A DNA stretch of 5,054 nt from CAXMPK01 sp964195405 (GCA_964195405.1 CAXMPK010000261.1:1-5054); one strand, 5' to 3'. Positions 1-4,904 are shown, counted from the stretch's first letter. Notes: generated by a model from the letters alone, not told the origin. Numbers and translations: made by a program.

Positions 1-191
1 TCTTCACCTGATGCAACCGGTTCCTCGCTGGCTTCGGGCTTAGTGGTAGAAGTGTCCGCAGCCGGTGGCTCCGTTCCAGCGTCGGTTTTGGCCTCGGTGG
101 AACTAGTCGAGGCCGACTCTTCAGCACCGCCCCCTCCACAAGCAGCCACCAACAAAGACGTCGCCAACAAGATCACCAATCCACGTTTCAC
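1..191 (-). CDS. Lipoprotein, N-terminal part (runs off the left edge)
   Basis: The visible 63 codons start at GTG (191-189) and encode a textbook bacterial lipoprotein signal: Lys-Arg at residues 2-3, a hydrophobic core, and the lipobox LVAAC with the lipidated Cys at residue 18. Gly-Gly-Gly-Gly follows, then a low-complexity linker rich in Ser, Thr, Glu, Ala and Pro up to the window edge. The start is fixed by a strong Shine-Dalgarno sequence; an ATG two bases upstream is immediately followed by a stop and cannot be used. The mature protein should sit on the outer face of the cytoplasmic membrane. In actinobacteria this pattern often precedes ABC-transporter solute-binding domains, but no such domain is visible here, so the function is open. 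It lies downstream of another lipoprotein gene on the same strand, 91 bases away. Confidence 0.8.
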   Translation of the reverse strand, partial: MKRGLVILLATSLLVAACGGGGAEESASTSSTEAKTDAGTEPPAADTSTTKPEASEEPVASGE

Positions 192-196
192 ATCCG

Positions 197-204
197 CCTC
201 CTTT
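197..204 (-). promoter_or_regulatory. Strong ribosome binding site that fixes the GTG start at 191
   Basis: On the minus strand the sequence reads AAAGGAGG, an almost perfect anti-Shine-Dalgarno match, ending five bases before the GTG at 191-189. It is the best ribosome binding site in the window and the main reason for placing the lipoprotein start there. Confidence 0.65.
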
Positions 205-231
205 GATTTCTTGGTTTGGTTCCGGCAACAA

Positions 232-249
232 GGGTTGAACGTGCAACCC
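232..249 (-). terminator. Weak hairpin between the two lipoprotein genes
   Basis: GGGTTG (232-237) and CAACCC (244-249) form a perfect 6-bp stem with a 6-base loop. It lies in the 91-base gap after the TAG stop of the 283-840 lipoprotein and before the next gene. On the minus strand it is followed by TTGTTG rather than a true U-run, so it could be a weak terminator or an attenuating hairpin, or chance. Only the stem is directly seen. Confidence 0.3.
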
Positions 250-282
250 GCCGTCGCGCTATCCACTTCTGTCTTGTGGTTT

Positions 283-840
283 CTATTCACCTTCCAAGCA
301 GGTAAAGGCGAACGAGCCGTAGGCCCACTCATCTGCATGCGTGTTGTAGAACAGCCCTTTGCCACTGATGGACGACGTTTCGAAGTCGAGGTTGACCGTC
401 AATTCGGTTCCGTTCATTTGGCCAGAAATCCAACCAATCAGGTTGCTGTCAACCTGCGCGCTCTGGGAGCCATCCTCGTTGTGCTTAACCCTGACTTCGA
501 CTTCTGGATCGTTGTTGACAGAGCCCCACACGTTGCCGGTATCCGGAATAGTCCCGTCGTCCTCGTGGACGAAACACTGGCCGTCTGTGGGTATTTTCCG
601 CTCCCAAGCTGTGTCACCGATTCGGATTGAATCGGCAGGGAGTGGGCTCGTCGCTTCAGGTGTTGGATTCTCAAGAGTGCCACCCCCCGACGACCCCTGG
701 TCCGCTGGGTCGACATCGCCAGAATCTTGACCGATGCCTCCGAACACATCCTCGCCAAGGTCACCTCCATCCCCGTCACCGCCGCCGCACCCCGTCGTGA
801 CCAGAGCCAACGACACAACCAATCCACTCAGTCTTCTCAA
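283..840 (-). CDS. Orphan lipoprotein with Gly/Asp-rich linker and two-cysteine C-terminal domain
   Basis: The predicted protein has 185 residues. From the TTG start at 840-838 it begins MRRLSG, has a hydrophobic core and a lipobox-like TTGC with the lipid-accepting Cys at residue 18. A linker of about 55 residues rich in Gly, Asp and Ser follows. The C-terminal domain (about residues 70-185) is predicted beta-rich, with alternating hydrophobic residues and only two cysteines (89 and 181), which could form a disulfide. This layout (lipid anchor, flexible linker, small beta domain with a Cys near the end) resembles the mycobacterial LpqH/19-kDa antigen type, but that is a loose resemblance and not a recognised match. 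The TTG start is preferred because it has an SD and gives a compact signal peptide; a GTG at 861-859 would add seven residues and lacks an SD. It lies 84 bases after the lyase gene on the same strand. Confidence 0.75.
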   Translation of the reverse strand: MRRLSGLVVSLALVTTGCGGGDGDGGDLGEDVFGGIGQDSGDVDPADQGSSGGGTLENPTPEATSPLPADSIRIGDTAWERKIPTDGQCFVHEDDGTIPDTGNVWGSVNNDPEVEVRVKHNEDGSQSAQVDSNLIGWISGQMNGTELTVNLDFETSSISGKGLFYNTHADEWAYGSFAFTCLEGE

Positions 841-846
841 CTGCTT

Positions 847-855
847 CCCTTCCTT
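847..855 (-). promoter_or_regulatory. Ribosome binding site supporting the TTG start at 840
   Basis: The minus strand reads AAGGAAGGG, six bases before the TTG at 840-838. It decides in favour of TTG over the upstream GTG (861-859) and over a longer TTG-initiated reading from 918, neither of which has a comparable signal. Confidence 0.5.
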
Positions 856-924
856 AGACACGTTTAACCGCTCGACAGCCAGTTCTCTATTCGGTGGGCT
901 CTGGATATCCTCCAGCAACCAACT

Positions 925-1830
925 TCATTCCAGTTCCTTTGCGGCCAGCAGTGCTCCCCCCGCTCTGCTGTTGTAAACCAGATTGTGCTCGGAGCAGAAT
1001 CGCTGTGCCACCCCCGCCACGGCAATCGAGTCGATTCCATGGTCAATTTCCAAGGAGTCAAGGAGATAGAGGATGTCTTCAGTGGCAACATTTCCCGCGG
1101 CACCGGGAGCGTAAGGACATCCACCAAGACCACCTGCGGACGCGTCCATCATGGTGACGCCGTATTCGAGAGCCACCATGGTGTTGGCTATCGCTTGCCC
1201 ATAGGTGTCGTGGAGATGCACACCCAAACGTTCGACAGGCACTCGGTCGAGTACCTCGGGGAGGAGACCCTCAATGTGATAGGGAGTCGCCCTGCCGATC
1301 GTCTCACCAAGATGGACAGTGTGAGCGCCCCATTCGATCAATGTCTCAGCCAGATGGGCGACCCAGTCGGGATCTTGCTCGCCCTCGTACGGACAGTGGG
1401 TCGCCGTCGAGACGTATGCCTTGATCGTGATCGATTCCGGTGTTTCCAGGATGATCCGTCGGATTCGATGCATTGACTCATCAACTGTTGCGTTGATGTT
1501 TCGCTCGTTGAAAGTGTCGGAGGCAGCGGTAAGGACCCCGATTGTTGTTATTCCGGCGGCGAGAGCGTTCTCGAGACCCTGTATGTTCGGGACCAGGCCG
1601 CCGAGCGTCACCCCCGCAGCCGTTACCCCAGCAACAACCTCCGCGCCATCCGCCATCTGTGGGACCCATTTCGGACTGACGAATGAGACCGCATCGAAAT
1701 CGGTGATACCGGTGGCTGCCAGCTCGTTGATCAGATTTGATTTGGCTTCGGTTGGAATGAAAGCACCCAACGATTGAAGCCCATCTCGAGATGACGACTC
1801 GGTGATTCGGACACTCTCGGGAAAACTCAC
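925..1830 (-). CDS. Hydroxymethylglutaryl-CoA lyase family enzyme (HMGL-like TIM barrel)
   Basis: The predicted 301-residue protein matches the HMG-CoA lyase family along its whole length. These enzymes cleave HMG-CoA to acetyl-CoA and acetoacetate, the last step of leucine breakdown, in the cytoplasm using a divalent metal. Visible landmarks: RDGLQ with Arg15-Asp16 (human Arg41/Asp42), SFVSPKWVPQMAD (about 49-61), HCPYEG, the metal-binding HLHDTYGQ with His205 and His207 (human His233/His235), and GLGGCPYAPGAAGN with loop Cys238 (human Cys266). Two deviations are notable: the usual EVGPRDGLQ reads ESSSRDGLQ, and the position of human Glu72 is Asp46. It may thus be a paralogue acting on another 3-hydroxy-3-methyl acyl-CoA. 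I chose GTG 1830-1828 because VSFPESVRITE aligns with the family N-terminus; ATG 1887-1885 would add 19 non-family residues. Neither start has an SD. The bacterial symbol for this activity is mvaB, not assigned here because of the divergence. Confidence 0.92.
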   Translation of the reverse strand: MSFPESVRITESSSRDGLQSLGAFIPTEAKSNLINELAATGITDFDAVSFVSPKWVPQMADGAEVVAGVTAAGVTLGGLVPNIQGLENALAAGITTIGVLTAASDTFNERNINATVDESMHRIRRIILETPESITIKAYVSTATHCPYEGEQDPDWVAHLAETLIEWGAHTVHLGETIGRATPYHIEGLLPEVLDRVPVERLGVHLHDTYGQAIANTMVALEYGVTMMDASAGGLGGCPYAPGAAGNVATEDILYLLDSLEIDHGIDSIAVAGVAQRFCSEHNLVYNSRAGGALLAAKELE

Positions 1831-1837
1831 GATGAGA

Positions 1838-1865
1838 ACGGTAACTGGCCGGTGGCATGTTGCAA
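1838..1865 (-). promoter_or_regulatory. Candidate promoter for leaderless expression of the lyase gene
   Basis: On the minus strand TTGCAA (1865-1860; 4 of 6 to the -35 consensus) is followed after 16 bases by TACCGT (1843-1838; fits TANNNT). Seven bases then lead directly to GTG at 1830-1828. This is the spacing expected for transcription starting at or next to the start codon, which would explain the missing SD. Leaderless mRNAs are common in actinobacteria. Both hexamers are imperfect, so this is only a candidate. Confidence 0.3.
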
Positions 1866-1911
1866 CAAAGGTGGCGGCGAGACCCATGTAGTCATCTGTA
1901 GGTGAATACGA

Positions 1912-2301
1912 CTAACGAGGTTCGAGGATGAAGACCCGAACCGCTCGTTCAATCAGCCGGGCGCGATACCTTCGGAATCCGGGATAGATTCGTGCACCGG
2001 AGTCCCACGCCCGATCGTCCTCGTCGGGACTGGCCGGTCGAGCTGACACGCTGACGGTACGTCCCCGGAAGCTGATCTCAGCGTCCGAATTCGCCTCGAG
2101 GTTGTAAACCCAGGCAGGGGTGGGTACCTGACCGAACCCGGTACCAATCAGGGCGAGATTGCCATCGATAGGGACCCCAAACAGAGGAGTGCTCCTTTTC
2201 TTGCCTGATCTTGCCCCGACCGTTGACACCCAAATAGGTGGGACGCCGGCAAACCACTGAGTGATGGTGCCTTTCCCTTCGGTCACCTTGATGACAGCCA
2301 A
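1912..2301 (-). CDS. Deazaflavin (F420)-dependent nitroreductase-family protein, Ddn-like
   Basis: The predicted protein has 129 residues. The core TVGARSGKKRSTPL (about 27-40) is the signature of the Ddn/DUF385 family (split beta-barrel), and the later TPAWVYNLEANSDAEI fits the family's P-x-W-x-x-N-L-x-A-N segment. The C-terminal YPGFRRYRARLIER followed by VRVFILEP matches the family's terminal Tyr-rich helix and last strand. Members bind reduced cofactor F420 and reduce quinones or other electrophiles, often at the membrane; the substrate here is unknown. At 129 residues the N-terminus is shorter than in Mycobacterium tuberculosis Ddn (151). The start is uncertain: TTG at 2301-2299 is the most upstream in-frame choice after tandem TGA stops, GTG at 2286-2284 is the alternative, and neither has an SD. 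It lies 54 bases after the phosphotransferase stop, with its own stop 81 bases before the lyase GTG, so co-transcription is plausible. Confidence 0.82.
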   Translation of the reverse strand: MAVIKVTEGKGTITQWFAGVPPIWVSTVGARSGKKRSTPLFGVPIDGNLALIGTGFGQVPTPAWVYNLEANSDAEISFRGRTVSVSARPASPDEDDRAWDSGARIYPGFRRYRARLIERAVRVFILEPR

Positions 2302-2355
2302 GATCGCCGGCGAGACTCATCAGAGCGAGACCAGGAGATCAACGGACATCGCGAC

Positions 2356-3276
2356 CTAGGCAGTCCTCTCGAGAAACCTCTCGATTGCCCTGGTGTGTGC
2401 GCTACGGGCACTTTCCTCAGTCATGGTCCGCCCCATCGCCACCCAGGCAGGAACCCAAACCGCGATGTCGGGCATTGGACGGCATAGGGCGATTGCCTCC
2501 CAGTGAGCGAGGTTGGGCAGTTCATCACCTGTGGCCTCCCGATACGCAGCCACAAAGCGGTCGGCGACGCGATCCATCGCCAGATATCGAATGTCCAGAG
2601 CGCAATAGGAGACATCCATCTCCCGGTCGCCGGTGGCGGGTGACTCCCAATCAACCACGGCGCGCAACTTGCCGTCCATCCACATCGTGTTCCCGGGCCA
2701 GAAATCGGTGTGGCTGAACACCGGAGGACGATCCACCAGGCGATTCTGGAGGTCGACCCTCCGTCTGAGCAAGGCCTCGCCGAGGGGATGCTCAAGCACT
2801 CTTTCGGGAGCTTCGTTGACTCTCCTGGTGTCCTCGCCAACACCGGGTTGAAACATGTCCAAGTCTTCTTCCTTGAGACTGATCCCATGGATTTGCGCAA
2901 GCACCGTGGCAAGCTGTTCGGCCCAGTCAAACGGATCGCCTGGTGTCACGTCGGGCTCACCATCGACAAAAGAAGTGATGATGGCTTGCTCATCGAACAC
3001 TCCGTTGGTGCCTATCCAGATCGGGGCTGGGGCCGGAATCCCAGCTCGTTGTAGGAGCTCGAGTGCCCGAAGCTCACGGGCGGCGGCGTCCTCGCCTCTG
3101 TCGGAATACCACGGTCCATAACGGCGGAGCACCATTCGACTGTGGCCATCGACGAGCACATCCATGGTGCAGCCCAGCCCGCCGACGATGCGATCGGCGT
3201 GACGCAGGGAGCCAGCACCAAGAGCGTCTCGCACGCGCGAGAGTTGCTCATCAGTAGGAGGAGGGGCGTATTGCAT
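2356..3276 (-). CDS. Phosphotransferase family protein (APH / choline kinase-like fold)
   Basis: The predicted protein has 306 residues. The N-lobe shows a GGLGCTMDVLV glycine-containing loop (about 31-41), VLRR (49-52) as the third strand, and AARELRALELL with the conserved helix Glu (about 68). The C-lobe has the Brenner-type catalytic motif HTDFWPGN (189-196; catalytic Asp191, metal-binding Asn196) and the metal-binding DWE (209-211), followed by GDREMDVSY. These identify an ATP-dependent small-molecule kinase of the PF01636 type. The family includes aminoglycoside kinases, homoserine and choline kinases, and the kinase domains linked to 4-hydroxyacyl-CoA catabolism (ACAD10/11). An acyl-CoA-related role would suit the lyase neighbour but is inference. 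Start ATG 3276-3274 fits family length; open frame continues upstream to 3393 but only through hairpins and a tRNA-like sequence. There is no SD at normal distance: the nearest GGAG is 14 bases away inside a hairpin. Confidence 0.9.
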   Translation of the reverse strand: MQYAPPPTDEQLSRVRDALGAGSLRHADRIVGGLGCTMDVLVDGHSRMVLRRYGPWYSDRGEDAAARELRALELLQRAGIPAPAPIWIGTNGVFDEQAIITSFVDGEPDVTPGDPFDWAEQLATVLAQIHGISLKEEDLDMFQPGVGEDTRRVNEAPERVLEHPLGEALLRRRVDLQNRLVDRPPVFSHTDFWPGNTMWMDGKLRAVVDWESPATGDREMDVSYCALDIRYLAMDRVADRFVAAYREATGDELPNLAHWEAIALCRPMPDIAVWVPAWVAMGRTMTEESARSAHTRAIERFLERTA

Positions 3277-3281
3277 ATGTT

Positions 3282-3329
3282 TTGGAGTTTCTCCAGGAAC
3301 TCGAACGGAGTTTCTCCAGGAAACTCCAA
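3282..3329. repeat. Tandem 16-bp repeat (23-bp period) forming alternative hairpins
   Basis: GGAGTTTCTCCAGGAA occurs exactly at 3284-3299 and 3307-3322, a period of 23 bp. The segment is also self-complementary in two competing ways. TTGGAGTTT (3282-3290) pairs perfectly with AAACTCCAA (3321-3329) over a 30-base interior. Alternatively GGAGTTTC (3307-3314) pairs perfectly with GAAACTCC (3320-3327) around a 5-base loop. The block ends six bases before the start codon of the phosphotransferase gene, so on the minus strand it would lie in the 5' leader. It could be a structured leader or operator, or protein-binding arms beside a recombination site. Confidence 0.8.
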
Positions 3330-3330
3330 T

Positions 3331-3351
3331 GGACTCGCCAAAGGCGAGTCC
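3331..3351. other. Perfect 9-bp stem, 3-base loop hairpin
   Basis: GGACTCGCC (3331-3339) and GGCGAGTCC (3343-3351) are perfect complements around AAA. It is a very stable GC-rich stem. No T-run follows it in either direction, so it is not a classical rho-independent terminator. On the minus strand it comes immediately after the tRNA-like 3' end, the position where a tRNA terminator hairpin would be expected, and before the 23-bp repeats. Confidence 0.65.
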
Positions 3352-3353
3352 GC

Positions 3354-3385
3354 GTGGAGGTGCGGGGAGTCGAAACCTGACCGGC
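3354..3385 (-). other. tRNA- or tmRNA-like 3'-end remnant (possible attachment-site scar)
   Basis: On the minus strand this reads GGTCAGGTTTCGACTCC followed by CCGCACCTCCAC, close to a T-arm plus 3' acceptor strand of a tRNA or tmRNA (GGTTCGAnTCC ... CACCTCCACCA). It has one extra T before the loop, an imperfect T-stem (about two of five pairs lost) and no CCA end. No matching 5' acceptor strand (GGAGGTG), D-arm or anticodon arm is visible in the next 80 bases upstream on that strand, so no functional RNA is present. Such isolated 3' ends are typical scars where integrases use tRNA genes. Translated, it gives the VRFRLPAPP stretch often seen when annotations run into RNA genes. Moderate confidence only. 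Confidence 0.4.
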
Positions 3386-3392
3386 CGTGACA

Positions 3393-3490
3393 TCCCGTAC
3401 CGTGTAGTAAGGATAGTTCAACCAGAACAGTGGGTTTTGCATCATGTCACGAATTCCCGTGTCGTCCCGTATCACATGATTCCATCCCGT
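3393..3490 (+). repeat. Four TCCCGT motifs, three of them spaced 10 and 20 bp apart
   Basis: TCCCGT occurs at 3393-3398, 3455-3460, 3465-3470 and 3485-3490. The last three start 10 and 20 bases apart, on the same face of the helix; two of these extend to TCCCGTAT (3465, 3485), and the first reads CATCCCGTA as at 3483. The spacing suggests an array of protein-binding half-sites, for example integrase arm sites or operator iterons, just upstream of the dif-like site. The motif is short and chance cannot be excluded. Confidence 0.35.
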
Positions 3491-3571
3491 ATGGCTGCAG
3501 TTATGGCTGCAGTACGCCGCCCATAAGTGCCGTTATGTGCGCCTACATACGAGGCTTGTCATGGCTGCAGT
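3491..3571 (+). repeat. Three copies of ATGGCTGCAGT, two in tandem
   Basis: ATGGCTGCAGT is at 3491-3501 and 3503-3513 (a 12-bp tandem duplication) and again at 3561-3571. The copies bracket the dif-like site at 3516-3543: two on its left, one on its right, all in the same orientation. The core CTGCAG is palindromic. They could be accessory protein sites or a footprint of local duplication. The copies are exact; the function is unknown. Confidence 0.5.
3516..3543 (+). other. dif-like tyrosine-recombinase core site (11+6+11 layout)
   Basis: Left arm GCCGCCCATAA (3516-3526), central GTGCCG (3527-3532) and right arm TTATGTGCGCC (3533-3543). The right arm read in reverse is GGCGCACATAA, which matches the left arm at 9 of 11 positions. 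Read that way it also matches the XerC half of Escherichia coli dif (GGTGCGCATAA, as I recall it) at 9 of 11. A six-base spacer between inverted 11-base arms ending CATAA/TTATG is the hallmark of Xer/dif and pdif sites. No recombinase gene is in the window. A chromosome-dimer dif site is possible, but the repeated left half at 4018 points more to a mobile cassette boundary. Confidence 0.5.
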
Positions 3572-3585
3572 GTCGTGACACTCTT

Positions 3586-3591
3586 GGTGAG
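3586..3591 (+). promoter_or_regulatory. Ribosome binding site choosing the ATG at 3598
   Basis: GGTGAG ends six bases before ATG 3598. The nearer in-frame ATG at 3592 directly abuts it and is too close to be served by it. This decides for 3598 and against a much longer reading from 3430, which would have to cross the recombination-site region. Confidence 0.45.
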
Positions 3592-3597
3592 ATGAAC

Positions 3598-3966
3598 ATG
3601 GATATTGATGGCCTTCTTCAACTCGAACGCAAGGTTTGGGATGCTCTCGCTGATGGTGACCCCGAGGCAGACACTGAGTTACTCGCAGAGGACTTTCTCG
3701 GCGTCTACCCGACCGGGTTCGCCAGTCGCGCCGATCACGCCGAGCAACTAGCTGATGGGCCAACTGTTTCAGAGTACGTGTTGTCCGAGCCTCGGAAACT
3801 CGATGTTTCGGATCGGGCTGTCATGTTGTCGTACCGTGCTGATTTCCGACGTGCCCCGGCGGTCGGAGATCGACGCCCAGAGGTGATGTACATAAGTTCG
3901 CTTTGGTGTCATCAAGGCGGCCGATGGATCAACGTATTCAGTCAGGACACTCCAGCAGAGTCATGA
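3598..3966 (+). CDS. SnoaL / NTF2-like (DUF4440-type) small protein
   Basis: The predicted protein has 122 residues, the usual size of a stand-alone NTF2-like cone fold. The N-terminal helix LLQLERKVWDALADGD (6-21), then LLAEDFLGVYPTGFASRADHAEQL (28-51), and a final strand pair ending SLWCHQGGRWINVFSQDTP (101-119) follow the DUF4440/SnoaL pattern, including the closing Gly-x-Trp-x-x-x-x-x-Gln-Asp-Thr. Members are small cytoplasmic proteins that bind or isomerise hydrophobic ligands, or have no known activity; no substrate can be given. It is the only plus-strand gene with an intact reading frame here. It sits alone between two copies of a 16-bp repeat (3516 and 4018), like a one-gene cassette. 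A weak TTGTCA at 3556 could be a -35, but no good -10 follows. It is convergent with the gene at 4060-4884. Confidence 0.85.
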   Translation: MDIDGLLQLERKVWDALADGDPEADTELLAEDFLGVYPTGFASRADHAEQLADGPTVSEYVLSEPRKLDVSDRAVMLSYRADFRRAPAVGDRRPEVMYISSLWCHQGGRWINVFSQDTPAES

Positions 3967-4017
3967 TCCTTACTCGAGACGCCCGTCCCACAACCGGCGA
4001 GATGCACGCCTGATCTA

Positions 4018-4033
4018 GCCGCCCATAAGTGCC
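4018..4033 (+). repeat. Second copy of the dif-like left arm plus spacer
   Basis: GCCGCCCATAAGTGCC is an exact 16-of-16 copy of 3516-3531, 502 bases downstream in the same orientation. Beyond it the match stops: the sixth spacer base is A instead of G, and the next 11 bases (TCAGATTCTGG) do not resemble the right arm. So one arm and five of six spacer bases are duplicated on the far side of the NTF2-like gene. It lies in the 93-base gap between the convergent genes. Confidence 0.65.
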
Positions 4034-4059
4034 ATCAGATTCTGGTCTTCGTAACCCTT

Positions 4060-4884
4060 CTAAGGGTTGACGGTGCAGGTTTCGGTCGGGCATTCGAATT
4101 CGAATAGTGCGGGATCGAAATTGGGTGTCTGGTCCATTTCGGACACCTCATAGGCGCTGATTGTCTCATCGCCCGGTGTCAGAACGTCGCTGGGAGGTCG
4201 CGGTTCAATCCAAATCCACTTCAAGGTTGTGCCGTCCGCTCCGACCCAAAGTTCGAGAGTCTGGGTTTCGGTTGTCAACCCGTCCTGGCTGACGTCTCGT
4301 TGGCACAGGTAGTAGTCGGCGGCTAGCCCGGCGATGAGGTCACCTTGGGTGATTGAGCAATCTTCCCAGAGTTCTTCGCTGGTTGGACCGATGCAGTTTT
4401 GGTCTTGGTCGCAGGTGAAATTCGTGAACTGAAACGGGTACGAATCGTCCCGTACCGGGTTGGGGCCAACGCGGAAGGCTTCTGCGCACCTTGGAGAGTT
4501 TTCGGGGACGGTGCGGGCGCGGGCGGGGCACTCGTTGATCATGTCCAGGATGGTGAAAGTGTCAGACTGCCACGAGTATTCGAACAGCTCGGTGCCGTCT
4601 TTGATGAAAAGCCGCCTGTTTATCTCCTCAGCCTGGGAAAACGACTCGGTCACCTCCATCCGCCAAGTGTCAGCGTCGAGATAAGACACCTCTACTTCTC
4701 GGGCATTGACCTCTGGTCCCGATGACCAGCTCCTGGCAGCGACATAACTGAGGGACTCTGGACCGCCAGGAATCAGCCCGGTTTCGGGCGCAGACGGCCG
4801 AGGCGTATCCACTGTCGTAGGACCCACAGGTTGAACCGTGGTAGGAGTTGCCGGGTCCGACCCCCCGCCTCCACCGAACAACAA
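4060..4884 (-). CDS. Cysteine-rich exported/anchored protein of unknown function, 5' end disrupted
   Basis: From TTG 4884-4882 the frame gives 274 residues. A Gly-rich segment and a Pro/Thr-rich linker (about 8-45) precede a domain with many aromatic residues and eight cysteines, an even number suited to disulfides outside the cytoplasm. The strand-rich pattern (TWRMEV, LFIKDGTELFEYSW, LELWVGADGTTLKWI) loosely recalls LolA-like lipoprotein-carrier folds, which is only an impression. In-frame sequence upstream of the TTG encodes FLVVGGLGLLFGGGGG, clearly part of a signal peptide or membrane anchor, but no start codon precedes it before a TGA (4920-4918). Exactly there, transposase-derived sequence begins on the opposite strand. 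The gene is therefore probably 5'-truncated or frameshifted: TTG 4884 is a fallback start that cuts into the hydrophobic segment. It may be a pseudogene. Confidence 0.65.
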   Translation of the reverse strand: MLFGGGGGSDPATPTTVQPVGPTTVDTPRPSAPETGLIPGGPESLSYVAARSWSSGPEVNAREVEVSYLDADTWRMEVTESFSQAEEINRRLFIKDGTELFEYSWQSDTFTILDMINECPARARTVPENSPRCAEAFRVGPNPVRDDSYPFQFTNFTCDQDQNCIGPTSEELWEDCSITQGDLIAGLAADYYLCQRDVSQDGLTTETQTLELWVGADGTTLKWIWIEPRPPSDVLTPGDETISAYEVSEMDQTPNFDPALFEFECPTETCTVNP

Positions 4885-4904
4885 ACCCAGACCACCGACG
4901 ACCA

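Noticed and set aside
43..630. Long plus-strand open frame across the two lipoprotein genes
   Set aside because: It is antisense to two genes with clear lipoprotein signals and SDs, crosses their intergenic gap, and its protein has no recognisable motif.
887..928. ATGA-overlapping 13-codon frame after the lyase stop
   Set aside because: It is too short, has no SD, and there is no sign of conservation or translational coupling to the lipoprotein, which starts further down in another frame.
985..1777. Plus-strand open frames within the HMG-CoA lyase gene
   Set aside because: They lie wholly antisense to a strongly conserved enzyme gene and have no start signals or family motifs.
3284..3322. 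CRISPR-like repeats
   Set aside because: Only two copies with a 7-base gap, and they pair into hairpins; there are no spacers and no cas genes.
3277..3393. N-terminal extension of the phosphotransferase by 39 codons
   Set aside because: The extension translates a tRNA-like end and hairpin repeats; the family fold starts after the ATG at 3276.
3430..3597. Longer N-terminus for the NTF2-like protein
   Set aside because: It would translate the motif repeats and the dif-like site; the SD at 3586-3591 and family length support 3598.
3967..4045. Integron attC site
   Set aside because: No GTTRRRY/RYYYAAC pair and no long imperfect hairpin between the gene stop and the repeat; the site architecture is Xer-like instead.
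4053..4068. AACCCTT-CT-AAGGGTT hairpin as a terminator
   Set aside because: The stem overlaps the stop codon of the minus-strand gene, is short, and is followed by no T-run on either strand.
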